A stretch of DNA of 64,000 nucleotides from Hepsetus odoe (GCA_017165825.1 CM029369.1:9734841-9798840); one strand, 5' to 3'; positions 44,801 through 56,250 are shown, counted from the first letter of the stretch. Notes: a model not told the origin generated them from the letters alone. Made by a program: numbers and translations.

Positions 44801-47044
44801 CAAAAATGCTCTTGGCTGCAGCACGACCAGAAGCAAAGGCCTCTAGACATGGTGAAGCTTGGCCCAGGTTCATTGCTCCCATGAGCACTCCAAAAAACAC
44901 CTGAGAAGAAAATAACACCACATACATATTTTTAGTGCTATTAAATAGAAAAAGATTCAATTTTTCTATATTTAGACTATATTTAATTTAATTAGCACTG
45001 ATATGCTATATCATTAACTTAATATAACATTTTATTTTGCTTGTAAATAGGGAAAAACAATTATGTAGTAGATCTTTGAGAAGGCCTGCACCTGAATGAG
45101 AGTTCCTGGTGTGAGCTCTTTGGTGTCAATGACAAGCTTAGAGCCATACCAGAAGGCTAGGGCATAACAAAGGAAGATGATACACCACAGGTAACCCTGA
45201 AATATGCCAATGATTGTCCCTTTTTTTATACCCCAGGTCTGGGCTTCTTCAAGGTTTTTGTCATATCTGTAGATAAAAAGGAAAACATTTACTTAATAAA
45301 TTATGCAACAGTAATTTTAGCAGGTTGTCACCTCAACAAGCTTATTTAAAAGCCAAAGACAGCAATGAACGGTACCTTTCTGTCTCCTTATCTTCTCCTC
45401 CAAAGGCTGCTACTGTTCTGATGGTGGAGAGAACTTCATCAGCTATGGCTCCAGCTTTAGCGTAAGCTTGCAGCTCACGCCCTGTTAACCTTGCAACTGC
45501 CTGCACACACACAGCTTCCATTATGACTCCGACATGAGGCTACGAGAGTTTGTTTTTCAAAAGTTTAGTCAAATATACATGTTGCTATGAGATCTTTTTT
45601 TTTCAGTATTACGAAGGCATAAACCAGCTGTTAGAAGGTTGTTTTGAAATAGTCACCAAAATCATGATGAATAAAATACTGACCATGGCCATTAGTCCTG
45701 CTGCCAATCCAATTAGAGGACTGACTGCAATAACAACAAGTGTTAATTTCCATCCTCCGACAAAGCCCACCAGAAAACCGAAGATGAATGTTGAGATCCT
45801 TTCAATGAAAATGGCCATCTGGTCTGCTATCGCGTTGTTGATTTTATTAATATCACTGTTTACACAAACAGTTAAAGACACAATGAGACAAGGCTTGCAA
45901 ATGCTAATGTTAGGTGTTAAGTTTAATTTACTGTTCATAAAAAGTTTTGAATGTTACTCAGATATTCTTGTGTTCAGCTCCCCAACAGAAGTGCAGTCAA
46001 ACCAGCCGATCTCCATACACATGATTTTATTAAAGTATGTTTTTCTGATTCTTAGTGTCTGCCTTGCAGCAGCAGACACCCACAAATAAATCTGAAATTT
46101 GAACATTGTTTAAAGGTCTAATTAGTTTATAATAGTTACATATACAAATACATATACATATACATGTGTACATATAAATGATGATCAGTTGATGATCAAG
46201 TGTTTTTTGCCTCACCTGAAAATAACTAACAATTAGTACTCCCAGTCCAATGCCAATATAATAATAAGCAAACATAGTCATTTGTGCCTCAATGTCCACC
46301 CTGCATAGCAGAAAAGAATCAACATTTGAGCACTTTGGTATACTGGCATATTTTTGCCCTGTTACCAACATACATTCCATGGTTCTTGCAAAAACTCCCA
46401 GACTGAATTCTATTTTGTATAAATGAAAAAGCAGAAGGTTTTACAGCACTCACCCACAGGGCACAGTGTTATTATCTGCCAGTTCCACTAAGGACCCATT
46501 AGTCCAGGTCACAGTGTAATTGATGCAGGTTTTGTTAGGATTAGCCAATTCCTGTACCTCCAGCTCATAAGCCACAAAGGTATTGGTCATCATGCTATAG
46601 ACCAGCAACATGAGAGGGGAAGCAGCACCATGCACAAGTGCACATAAACCCCCCCCCACCATCATCACAATGTCTAGCCATGTAGCAAAGCGGAACAGCT
46701 GAAAAAATCCAACACCCAATAGCTTTTCTTCCTTTTTATCAGTTGTAATCCTTAAAATTTGAAAAAGAAAGGAACTTTCATCATTAACTGTGTATAGCAT
46801 TTATGGCATTTATATTAAAACATATTGACCACTGTGCGTATGGCTATTACTTCTAGTAAGGTCCAGGCCTTACCTTTTTTCAGTGGCTGTGGTAAAAAAA
46901 AAAAAAAAAAAGTTAAAAAAAGTAAAATGCGCAAAATTATATTTATCTTATATTTAAATATCAACATTTTAAATGTAGCTTTATTCTATTTTGGCATTTA
47001 AAACTGTAGGCCTTACCTTCACCTTCGTCTTTATTGATTCCCAT
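35839..47044 (-). CDS. abcb11: Bile salt export pump, ABC transporter B11 (26 coding exons)
   Basis: Full ABC transporter (TMD1-NBD1-TMD2-NBD2) that exports bile salts across the hepatocyte canalicular membrane. Coding exons, 5' to 3': 47044-47017, 46886-46874, 46750-46454, 46300-46216, 46091-45958, 45855-45684, 45500-45376, 45266-45092, 44900-44787, 44666-44556, 44447-44322, 44224-44021, 41367-41197, 41080-40879, 40796-40715, 40599-40482, 40069-39905, 39795-39691, 39494-39333, 39171-38968, 38417-38176, 37436-37280, 37134-36937, 36772-36566, 36291-36145, 36039-35839. All have GT/AG sites. The sum is 3,945 nt (1,314 aa); human BSEP has 1,321. NBD1 has Walker A 'GPSGSGKST' and 'LLLDMATSALD', with Met at the catalytic Glu position as in mammalian BSEP. 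NBD2 has 'GSSGCGKST', 'LSRGQ' and 'LLLDEATSALD'. The C-terminus '..VTTGAPIS' is BSEP-like. ATTAAA at 35696-35701 (minus) is a likely polyA signal. abcb1/abcb4 are excluded by these features and by the gene order. Confidence 0.95.
37805..38106 (+). mobile_element. RTE-type LINE 3' fragment in abcb11 intron
   Basis: 'GATTGGACATGCACAAAGGA', 'ACCACCAAAGAGGAGGCG' and terminal 'GGCGACCCCTAAAAAGCAGC' with a GAAGAAG tail match the 3' end at 18640-18882. Antisense to abcb11. Confidence 0.7.
38586..38915 (+). mobile_element. Solo LTR in abcb11 intron, 5-bp target duplication
   Basis: Starts TGTCACGGGTG, ends CACTGTTACA, and is flanked by ATAGG on both sides (38581-38585, 38916-38920). Very similar to 35325-35657, antisense to the host gene. 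Ends 52 bp from the exon beginning at 38968. Confidence 0.85.
41470..42045 (-). mobile_element. RTE-type LINE internal fragment in abcb11 intron
   Basis: On minus it corresponds to the endonuclease-RT linker of the RTE family: 'TATACCAATTGACTAGACAG' with 'AGAGAC', a lysine-rich 'AAGGAGGATAAGGA' stretch and 'CTTGGAGGTCAAGAAGAG'. Compare 16840-17290. No open frame. Confidence 0.6.
42061..43757 (-). mobile_element. Tc1-like DNA transposon in abcb11 intron
   Basis: Terminal inverted repeats 'CAATGCCTTGCAAAAATATT' and 'AATACTTTTGCAAGGCACTG' are flanked by TA on both sides. The minus strand carries transposase pieces: 'MKHGGGSIMLWRCF', the acidic 'FTFQQDNDPKHAAKATFEW' block and 'SQSPDLNPFENLWSDLK' (second D and final E of the DDE triad). 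The N-terminal part is frame-broken, so it is inactive. A SINE fragment is nested at 43143-43293. Confidence 0.85.
43143..43293 (-). mobile_element. SINE (type B) nested in Tc1-like element
   Basis: 'CCAGTCCCCCTGGAGCAATT' through 'CTACCACTAGACCACCACTA', the reverse-oriented head and body of the type B SINE; the tail is missing. Confidence 0.7.
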
Positions 47045-47669
47045 ACTTTATTATTTCTCAATTAAATATGCCTGTAAAAGAGAGCACCAGTATTCAATGC
47101 CAACCAGACCATTGAAAAACTCATGAAACTTTACTCGTAGCTTCATTATGTCATATCTTCACTAATCACCAAAGATTAATCAAACAGGGATTTTTGTTAG
47201 ATTTGTATTTTTTAATAACAAATAAATAATAATTTAATGTGTACTGTTGAACCATGTGCAGAAAGTACTTACCAGTAGTTACCATGCATGTTACACTTAC
47301 TATGCAATCAAAAATGTAATTCCCAGCAGTAAAATTGTAAAATGATTTTGATGCTTTCATAATGAATGTAAATCAGACTTATTTTAAGCATTAGTCATAC
47401 ATTAGTCATGTTTACATTTAAATGGAAAAGTGAGCTATGGAAGATAACTATTTAAAACACATTTGAATGAACCGTAATTATAAAAAGTAAATAACATAAG
47501 GAACTAAGGACTTTGTATGGTTGTCATGGGTTGTCTATGTTAGCATACCATAGTGTTTTGATCATAAATACAATAAATTGAAGAACTTAATAGAAAAATC
47601 ATGCTGTATAGAGACAGAATAGAGAAACAAGGTAATCAGCAAGGAGAAACCAAGTGGAAATATACTCAC
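47045..47669 (-). other. abcb11 5' UTR end and first intron
   Basis: The start-codon exon continues as 5' UTR to 47071, where a minus-strand acceptor (CTTTTACAG) is visible. The rest is A/T-rich intron sequence with no other feature. Confidence 0.5.
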
Positions 47670-47765
47670 CTGCTTCTCTGTATCCTTCTGAGTTTCCAGC
47701 AGGATCTGATAGAGTTTAGCACTATCAGTAAATATAAATCTTCAGCTGGGCTTATACTATCAGTG
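47670..47765 (-). other. Candidate abcb11 5' non-coding exon
   Basis: On minus a donor 'GAAGCAG|GTGAGT' ends an exon-like stretch at 47670. Its upstream limit (about 47765) is not defined by sequence. It would splice to the acceptor at 47072. Mammalian ABCB11 also has a non-coding first exon. Confidence 0.4.
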
Positions 47766-47840
47766 TCCAGTCCACGCCTCCATGGCTGTCTGCCCCACTA
47801 TTAGACTGATAAGACATTATGTTTCTAAAGCCTTAGACAG

Positions 47841-47870
47841 GGCCAAGGTCTTCAGAGGTTCAGAGGTAAA
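47841..47870. promoter_or_regulatory. Nuclear-receptor-like half sites near the abcb11 start
   Basis: 'CCAAGGTCTTCAGAGGTTCA' followed by 'GAGGTAA' contains three AGGT-type half sites in one orientation, one extended by CAA as in NR5A/ERR sites. A clear FXR-type inverted repeat was not found. Weak call based on motif only. Confidence 0.25.
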
Positions 47871-48570
47871 CTAGGCTTTCTTAGAAGTTAAAGTGCACAC
47901 AGAAAGTTTTTAGAACTGTTTCATGTTTTGTTAGTTTTACAGACTCTTTTAAAAATTGATTGATTTAATAATCAATTATTTAATTAAAAAGTAACATAAA
48001 TAAAATTTTAAAAAGACAGAAATCTCCCATTTATATAAATGGTATAAAATACATAAATGGGAAATTCAAGCCGCCTTCTCAGTGGTCCCACAGTAAGCTT
48101 TTATGAATCCAGATCTGAACCTAATAGAGCATCTATCTCGAAAGAGAAGTGCAAAAAACTGTGCCCTTGTGTTTAAGGTTAAGATTCAGATCCTTTTTAA
48201 AATTATATACTTATACCTTAGCTGCTTGCTGAAATGAATTAGCTTGAGAACCTTCAAGGCATTAGTTCAGGACGGCAAAAATCACAACCGTACAGGGTGA
48301 ACGATATGAGGAAAGTCATAAATGTCAAAAATATTTATTACAGATTTTAATGTGTCTTAAAATCCTCACCTGGTCACACCTGAGTTTTGCTCAATTTATA
48401 AAAAAAATCAATCATAAACCTAGGCTTTATTTTGTTTGTTTTTCTATCTAGTAACTTATAAAGAATGACGTAAAGATATTCATTGTTTGAGTCCTTTAAC
48501 AGGTAGCCAAAGCTAAGTGTCATGGGCCGAAAGCAGAACAACACACTGGACATTCGGCCATCTTTCACAA

Positions 48571-48571
<1 letters not shown>
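47871..48571. other. Intergenic, nothing recognised
   Basis: A/T-rich DNA upstream of abcb11; no coding signal. Confidence 0.45.

Positions 48572-48606
<35 letters not shown>
48572..48606. repeat. (CA)n microsatellite
   Basis: About 17 CA units. Confidence 0.9.
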
Positions 48607-48609
<3 letters not shown>

Positions 48610-50274
48610 AAATATTTATACATGTCAAAACACTACAAGTTAGATTATAAAGCAGTTCTTCATGCCTCAGTTATAAAATTGTAGGACACAAACATCTGAG
48701 AAGGGAGTAACTAGGCCAAACATGATCTTACTACCTAATTCATTTAGTTGTTAGAAGCATGCTGTTAAATTCCTAAAATTGTCAAGTCAATACATTTTAT
48801 TTAGTGTACATAGCGATCCTCAGATGAAAGAGGGATCAGGTTATTGATCGAAAGAAGATGCTTGTTTCTTTGTGGTGTAGTGTATGAGGTATTTTTCAAA
48901 ATGAGCTCTAAAGATTCAAATCCATGTCAGAAAACCCCTTCCCTAGTTCTTAATCATACGATGATTATTAATGGTACAAATAAATTCCAGGTCAATGCCC
49001 GCTTGGTGAATAACTGCTGAACATGAATGAACTTAAACCCCCTTCATTATCAGATGAATCAGTTATTAATCAGCTCTTAAACTGATACCTCAAGTACAAT
49101 TTGTAGCTGTTTAAAATGGCCAGTCATAAAACTTGCATCATGGGCTTAGTAAGGGACAATGAACTTCCCAAGAATGATGAGGGTAATGATAATCTTTACT
49201 TAAGAGCACAGTTACTTTTGTGATAATATACCTGACTACAACGTAAACCAAAAAAAGCCCCCCCCCCCCCCCAAAAAAAAAAAAAAAGATTACTTGGACA
49301 CAACTTGGAGGGGGAAAGTTCAAGTCACTCTGACACTATAACTTTATTTTTGTCAAATACATTATCTTTGTTATATTTATTTTACTTAGCAATTTGGACT
49401 ACCACTACTTCTCAACAAATGGCCAAAATCAATGGACTGGTAAAAGCACTGCTAGTAGTAATGATTGATCTACCCAAGTGGTTCCTAAGAGACAAAATAC
49501 AGTATATGCAATACACAAGGATTGCACTCATTATACATTAGATTGTGGCATTTCTAAAGTGTGTGCAATTGTGCAAATGGCAGTTATGTTAAGCCTGAAT
49601 GTGAAATAAACTTGAGAAGGTGGCTCAACAGCTCAAACTTAACACACCAACCTTCCTCATTTAAAACAGACATCCTCCGCGGGACCTTGTTTTGGAAGGA
49701 GTTAATGTTAGTCTCTCACTTCAGAAACTTGAAGGTCTTCCCACCCAAATTCTTTTTTGTATGCACAGGGGAGTGTCTGAGAAATAATTTACTGCAACAG
49801 GACTAACCTTCAGTCCTTGTATGCATGAGGGGGTTATATATTTATCCAACTTTACTTCGATTATAACAAAATGCTTGACGGTGCAAAAATGACCAGGAGA
49901 ATTTGCTTTTTACCAGAAGGCTACATCATGTAAGTACATTTTTTTTGTTAAAGGAAAACAATTACCCTTCTTTTTGTATGTAAAATATGTAAAGAATGGC
50001 CCCAATAAATATAAATACAGTTAAAAATGGGGAATAACTACTCCTTGGATGTAATGAAAACATCTACAATGTGGGCTGATAGTAATAGACTGCTAAAGTG
50101 GAGGGCAGAGCACAGAACTTTCTGGGACAATATTCTACACTGGTAGGTCCATTTATGTGGTTTCATACACCAGATATTAATAGTTTATTTCATTTTTACA
50201 TGATCTAATCCCTCTCTTTCCCTTGGAGTAAAACATTCTGATATGGTTTCTGTATCAAGGAAGTCAGTGAGTTT
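48607..50274. other. Intergenic, no gene seen
   Basis: Contains a C14/A15 homopolymer junction at about 49258-49287 and no recognised coding or repeat sequence. Confidence 0.5.
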
Positions 50275-50361
50275 GTGAAAGTGACTACTTGTCATTATGA
50301 AACACAGCACAGCACACAGTAAACCACAAGAAAATGTATCACTAGGCCACCGCTGCCCCCA
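50275..50361 (-). mobile_element. SINE (type A) fragment, internally deleted
   Basis: 'GTGAAAGTGACTACTTGTCA' and 'AGCACAGCACACAGTAAACC' (3' end) joined to 'TAGGCCACCGCTGCC' (head); the body is deleted. Confidence 0.6.
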
Positions 50362-50654
50362 ATAAGATAAGACAGGTCTGTGTACATTGTGAGAGTGGAA
50401 GTGCTTTTCAAAAAACATGAAGTATTCACTCACTCAATTATAGTGAAAGAAGTACATTTTAAGATTAGAAATTTTGATTTTGATGAAATTTTGATGAAAA
50501 GTCCACTGAAAATGTGAATCGTCCATTTTTCTTTTGCAGTCTAGTGCTGTCTTATGGAGTAACAGGCAGAGCTAGCTTCAGCTCAGCAGGACTGATGTCG
50601 ATCTTCTATGGTGAAAGTGTTTAAGTTTGCTATTTTTGTCAAATCTAGGTTATG

Positions 50655-51103
50655 ATAGGTTAGGATGATAGGATACTTGTCTATGGACCTATGGCTCAAG
50701 AGGTCCTAGGCTCGAATCCCACTTCTGGCACTACCACCACTGGGTCCCTGAGCAAGACCCTTAACCCCGAGTTGCTCCAAGGAGACTGTCCCTGTAATTA
50801 GGACATGGAAGTCGCTCTGGATGGGCAGTGGTGGCCTAGTGGTTAGGGTGTTGGCCACATGATCAGGGATTCAAACCCCTTCCCAATGGGTTGCCCTGAG
50901 GTAACCTTGAGCAAGGTCCCCGTCCCGCTCCTCCCTGCGATGGGCTGGTGACCTGTCGAGGGTGCGTCCCCCGTCCTCGCCCTGTGTGCGCTGGGCTGGA
51001 CACCAGCACTCCCCCACAACCCCGTTTGGGACAAGCGGCAGAAAATAGATGGATGGAAGTCGCTCTGGATAAGAGCGTCTGCTAAATGCCGCAAATTTAA
51101 ATG
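50655..51103 (+). mobile_element. SINE (type B) interrupted by a second SINE
   Basis: The type B head and body run to 50822 and the tail ('GATAAGAGCGTCTGCTAAAT') resumes at 51071. The gap is the SINE at 50823-51052 with an 18-bp target duplication. Confidence 0.8.
50823..51052 (+). mobile_element. SINE (type A variant) nested with 18-bp target duplication
   Basis: 'GGCAGTGGTGGCCTAGTGG' head, 'GGGATTCAAACCCC' B box and 'GACAAGCGGCAGAAAATAG' plus ATGG end. ATGGAAGTCGCTCTGGAT is duplicated at 50805-50822 and 51053-51070, the signature of LINE-driven retroposition. Confidence 0.85.
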
Positions 51104-51404
51104 AACATTGATGCAGATTTCTAACCTAGATCTTGTTTTAGTTAAAAGTTTAAAAAGATGAATCTTATAAGCAAGTCTCTGTATCCTATTTATTTATAGC
51201 CTTTTAGTAGTTTGTTGAATAGTCATCATTTGTCATATTTCTATTGTCATTTGGAGAACACGGTCATGTTTGCACTTTTCGTGCTTAAAAAATGTTATAA
51301 CAAAAAAGAAAAGAACTATGGATTTAACGTTGCCACAGAAATGACAACTTTAAAAAAAAACATGTTTGTATTTGTGTTTTAATGCATATGCTACATGTGG
51401 GTGT
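51104..51404. other. Intergenic, nothing recognised
   Basis: A/T-rich non-coding sequence. Confidence 0.45.
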
Positions 51405-51405
51405 A

Positions 51406-51446
<41 letters not shown>
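51405..51446. repeat. (CT)n microsatellite
   Basis: About 17 uninterrupted CT units plus an imperfect start. Confidence 0.9.
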
Positions 51447-51451
<5 letters not shown>

Positions 51452-51589
51452 CATACAAGCCTACATGTACCAGCATAATATATATTCATGTTATCAAACA
51501 CACACATGAAAATGGAAAAGTGTCAGATGTATAAAGACAGTCTTTGAAGAACAGGGTTTCAGAGGGATGGGACTGATCCTGAGGTTCTG

Positions 51590-52080
51590 CTGATCACGTT
51601 ACTGAATAGCGCCCTCTAACGGCAGCAGGAGCCTTTTATTTTCGTGAAACACCGGAAAACACAGCTATTCCTTTACAGGCGAGACTGCGAGAAGATCCTC
51701 AGGAGGACAGCTTCCACTCGTCTCTAGGCGGGACACAGAGGTAGGGGCCGCTCCGGCTTGTTCCCAGACAGTCCGCTGGAAGGACGATCTTAACGGATGT
51801 GCGGCTCAGTTGAACAGCCCCGTTTAACCTGCGCTTTAAAGAGACGTGTCAGGGTTAAAGACGGCGAGCTTGGCCTGGTACTGGTTAAGAGTTGCAGTTT
51901 TAGTGCTGATCGTGTTTATTTCCTCGCTGATCGACGCGGACTCTAACGCACACGTTGTGCTGTGGATGGAAACTTTGTAAGCGCTCTGCTGGTGGAACGT
52001 CCTGTGCTAGACAGCGAGGGAAAAAAACCACAGAAACACAACCGCACAGCAGCCGCGACTGTCCCGCTCAGGGTCTGGGT
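51590..52080 (+). promoter_or_regulatory. GC-rich promoter and 5' non-coding exon of the first SDR gene
   Basis: This stretch is clearly richer in G+C and CpG than its surroundings. A donor 'GACACAGAG|GTAGGG' at 51740/51741 would end a non-coding first exon that splices to the acceptor CTCTGCAG at 52901-52908, 10 bp before the ATG at 52919. The transcription start is not visible. Confidence 0.5.
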
Positions 52081-52256
52081 TTAAGGGCATCATCAGTAGA
52101 GACTGGATCATTTTAACGCTGCAAAGTTCAGTTTTATGTTGCAGCCTGATGCTCCAATGGTTTAAGTTATTTTTTCCCCTCATTAATCTGCACTCAGTGG
52201 CCCAAAGTGAAAACTGCATTTTAGACATTTATGTGCATTTATTAAAAAGACGGCTT

Positions 52257-52800
52257 TGAAATATCCCATTTACTTTAGCATTCAGACCCTTTACGTAGTT
52301 GAAGCACATCTGACAATAATTACACCCTCGAGTCTTTATGGGTTTGATGCAACATGCTTTGCACATCTGCAATTTTCTGTCATTCTTGCAAATCTTCTCC
52401 AGTTCAGTCAGATAGTATGGGACCGTCGGTAGACAGCCGTATTCAGTTTGCTCTGGGATGTTCAATAAGAACATCTAGGACATTCACTTTTTGCTTGGGG
52501 CCACTCTCATGATTGCCAACCTTTGTCCCAGTCTGAGGTTCTGAGCGCTCTGGAACAGGTTTTCATTCAGGATATCTCTGTACTTTGATCCATCCAGGTT
52601 TCCCTCAACCCTGACCAGTCTCCCATTCCCCTGCTGCTGAAAAACACCATGCTTCAGACATAACGTTTAGGACTGAGGCCAATTAGTTCAATCTTGGTTT
52701 CATCAGACCAGAGAATCTTGTTCCTCACAAGAGAATCCAAGAGAAGTCTGAGAATCTGTCAGAAACCTTTATTTATTTATTTATTTTTCGATGTGTCTTG
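52257..52800 (-). mobile_element. Tc1-like transposon relic
   Basis: On plus, phrases such as 'CATTCAGACCCTTTACGTAG', 'CTCGAGTCTTTATGGGTTTG' and 'TGTCCCAGTCTGAGGTTCTG' are the antisense of a teleost Tc1 transposase gene and run in the order seen in 42400-42700. The frame is destroyed. It lies in the first intron of the SDR gene. Confidence 0.7.
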
Positions 52801-52918
52801 CACATGTGCATTACTTCTGGAGTAATGTTCTTTAGACAGATGAGTCTAAATTGAATTAGAGGACATGTCTGGTGTAAACCAAATACATCTTTTTATTCCC
52901 CTCTGCAGATCCTGTGAA

Positions 52919-55810
52919 ATGTTTCTGATTATCTCAGGTCTGGTAGTCTTATTCCTCGTCTGGCGGTGGTTTCGAGAGCTGAAACATGTGTCAAACAAAT
53001 CAGAGAAATATGTCTACATCACGGGTTGTGACAGTGGCTTCGGATATCTCCTGGCGAAGCACCTGGATGCAGTCGGCTTCAGTGTAATCGCTGGCTGTTA
53101 TACAGAGAAGGGAGAAGATGAGTTGAAGAAGACCTGCTCCACTAGGCTGTGCACTGTGCAATTAGATGTTACTGATAATGACAGCATCAAAAAGGCAACA
53201 GAGATGATTAAGACTCTGGTAGGAGAAAGAGGTAAGATATGACACTTTTGTTGTTGTTGTTGTTTGTTCACTTGATGACTGTGTTTGGGTTATGTTCCCA
53301 GATCAGTAGGTTGCCCTGATGTACCCTTGAGCAAGGTATTGTCCCCATCACTGCTCCCTGGGCGCTGGATATAGCTGCCCCCTGGATATAGCTGCATGTG
53401 TGTGTATGGGTAAAAAGCAGAGGTTGTATTTAGTTGTGTTTCACAATGATACATTTTCACTTCTTGTTACATATTTTAAACTTCATAGAATAGAATAATA
53501 ATCCTTTATTATCCAATGAATGAGATATTTGGGTGTTACAGGGCTCTTTAGCAAGAAAGAACAAGACAAAAAGAGAATATAAAAAAATAGAAAAAAAGTA
53601 AGGAAAATAGATTAAATAAGTTAAAAGAACAGAAAGTGGTCAGAGCTCCTGTAACTGGCTGCCTCTCACGTGACGCCATCTTGATTTTTTCTGAAGAAAA
53701 AAATGTGGTGACAGAATTGTGATTCGCTGTCGTGTGATTCGCTGTCAAAAGTGCCATGTCACAGAAAATGTAGCAACACATTTCTGTTCCGTCTCCATCT
53801 TTCCAAAATATGTTCTTCTGCTGTAAGACTTCATTCATTTGTTCTCATTTTAAATCTAAAAAAAAAAAAGTAAATTCTCACTTGTCCCAAACTTTTTTCA
53901 AAAAGCAGTTGAAGCACCTGTTCATGGAGAAAGACAGTAATGTGTTTGTGTGTTTTTATATTTATTTATGAATGTGATTTTCAGGTCTATGGGCTGTGGT
54001 AAACAATGCAGGAGTCTCTGTTCCATCTGCCCCCTACGACTGGTTGATTATTGATGACTTCAGGCACATGATCAATGTTAATCTACTTGGAGTTATTGCT
54101 GTGACCTTGAGTGTGCTCCCTCTCATAAAAAAAGCAAAAGGCCGTGTGGTCAATGTTGCCAGCGTGTTTGGAAGGATCAGTCCTTTTGGAGGACCATACT
54201 GCATTTCAAAATATGGAGTGGAAGCATTCAATGACAGTCTAAGGTAAGATGGTTTCGTATAATGGCAGTGCCCGATTGATGATTAGAGAGATCCACATGC
54301 ATTGTGAATGCAGCATGGCTTATATTTTTCTCTGGTAATAAATGTCCTAGATGTAGATCATTCTATGTTCTTGGTCTTGCCCAAGGATTCCTATTGGTTT
54401 AGTTTAGATGGAACACCCTTTTTACTGGGTGTCAACACTCATTCACCATTTAATAATATTCACCTTAAGGGACTTTTATTTAAGAATTCCATTATTTAGT
54501 CACTAGCTCATTTGTTTTTCCATAACATTTCCGGAAGGAACACCCAAATGTAAGCTATCATTTGAAATTCTCCTCAGCATACCAGCATTTTTGCAGCTGG
54601 TAGTAGCTGGTGTTGCTGTGATGAGCCTATAAATTAGGTGTATCTGATGAAAATAGCCATTAAATGGCGCTTATTGCATTGAATTCTTGGGACCATTTAG
54701 AATATTAGTATCTGATCAAAAGTAATGCTTGCTATACTTTTTTTGTGGAACTTTTTTTTTTATACTTTTTTAAAGCAATGGAAAAATCCAGTGTAAAAAT
54801 CACTGATCTGTTTTTCAGGATGAACATGGCATCCTTTGGAGTTAAAGTATTATGTATTGAGCCTGGATTCTTCAAAACAAGCGTGACCGACACTGATCTT
54901 CTTCAGAGCAGTGCTCAGAAATTATGGGAAAGGCTACCAGAAAATGTCAAGGATGATTATGGAAAAGACTACATTGATCGTGGTAAGTTTATAAAAAATA
55001 AATAAATAAATTTTTTTTTTTGTTTAAAGGTGGAACTTGCAGTATGCTCAATTTAAATGTAACAGTAGTTAAACACACAACTTACTGCTGTTTCAAATTC
55101 CACCTGAATCATAAATCATTTTTCAGTCTGTATTATGACAGACGCCCCTCCCTGTCCCTCAGCATGATGCTAATGAGTTGATGGTGTGGCTGGATTGATG
55201 TGACTTGCAAAAAGAGTTTTCTAGCATTAACCTTCCCAGGTAGCATTGAGTGATAGACCTAGCTAGTGGGTATTAAAAAGCCACAGACAAATTTGGACAA
55301 ACATACAAAATACACCCCCTCAAAAAAGTACAGTATTACAAAAGTTATCTGAAGATGTTTTAGAAGTGAGAAGTCACTGTGCTTTGATCAATTATTTGAT
55401 TAAATAAGAATCACAAGTCCCGACTGGCTCACAATTATGCGACAACCAAGTAAAAAAAGTAAATGTTCAGGTTGATTTTAACAAAAATGATGGGTCCAAA
55501 ATTTGATAAGAAAAATTGGTAAATCTTTGACAAGAGGTGAAGGAGCTACATGTCAGGGTCTAAACAAAATGCCTCACATGTTTCAGTGAAATTAATGCTG
55601 AAGGAGAAGTTTGTGAAGATGCTGGATGGAGATTTGATGAAGGTGGTGAGCTGTATGGAGCATGCTGTCTCAGCTGTCCACCCCCGCACTCGCTACTCTC
55701 CAGGCTGGGATGCAAAGTTCTTCTGGATACCTGTGTCCTACATGCCAACCTTCATTGCTGATTACCTGCTGTTAAAAAATGTTATCAAACCTAAGGTTTC
55801 TATTTTATAG
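52919..55810 (+). CDS. dhrs9: Retinol dehydrogenase/DHRS9-like short-chain dehydrogenase, tandem copy 1
   Basis: NAD(P)-dependent SDR of the SDR9C (RDH/17-beta-HSD6) group, expected at the ER membrane, acting on retinol or 3-alpha-hydroxysteroids. Coding exons 52919-53231, 53985-54243, 54819-54982 and 55557-55810 total 990 nt (329 aa), with GT/AG borders and an unbroken frame; the family is about 317-330 aa. The N-terminal hydrophobic anchor (about 2-15) is followed by cofactor motif TGCDSGFG (35-42), NNAG (111-114) and the catalytic set N137, S164, Y176-x3-K180. 'IEPGFFKT' and 'GWDAKFFWIP' are RDH-family C-terminal blocks. Probable polyA signal AATAAA at 56654-56659. Position between abcb11 and lrp2 supports DHRS9 orthology; the exact substrate and symbol are less certain. 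A SINE fragment lies in intron 1. Confidence 0.88.
53296..53462 (+). mobile_element. SINE (type A) fragment in SDR intron 1
   Basis: 'GTAGGTTGCCCTGATGTACCC', 'TGAGCAAGGTATTGTCCCC' and a shortened end; the head is missing. Confidence 0.6.
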
Positions 55811-56169
55811 ACCACATCATTATTTTAGAATTTAACACTTAGAACAGACATGGCAAGTTTTCCTGTCAGTAGGAGGGAAAAAAAACAAGAAAGCAGCCTA
55901 ACAAATTAGATGTTAATTCAAGTTTACTTGATTCCATTTAGATAGTTACATGAAGTATCACCAAATTTGCTTCATAGGACAAACATATTGTTGAATCTTG
56001 TTTTTCTTGTAAAAAAAAAAAAAGTTCTGAAAAATTGAGTTTGCTGTTTTTCCCTATTTAAAAAATTAAATATGTTCATTTTCATCCACACTGCAGTGTA
56101 ATAGTATTTTTTTTTCTCATTTTTGAAAGAAATAATGCACTAAAGTAAAAACATCCTTTGTCCTTGCAA
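55811..56169 (+). other. 3' UTR of the first SDR gene
   Basis: A/T-rich non-coding sequence after the stop, with ATTAAA near 56064 and a stronger AATAAA at 56654. Confidence 0.45.
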
Positions 56170-56250
56170 AAACATCCATATTTACATTCACATCATTTAG
56201 CAGACACTCTTATCCAGAGCAACTTACATCAGTGCTTCATATTTATATTC
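56170..56250 (-). mobile_element. SINE (type B) tail fragment
   Basis: 'ATTTAGCAGACACTCTTATC' and 'CAGAGCAACTTACAT', the reversed 3' tail of type B SINEs. Confidence 0.6.

Noticed and set aside
45550..46089. Long plus-strand frame of 179 codons
   Set aside because: It is antisense to abcb11 exons and introns, whose minus-strand coding is unambiguous.
49138..49541. Short frames around the C/A homopolymer
   Set aside because: Low-complexity translation products without similarity or splice support.
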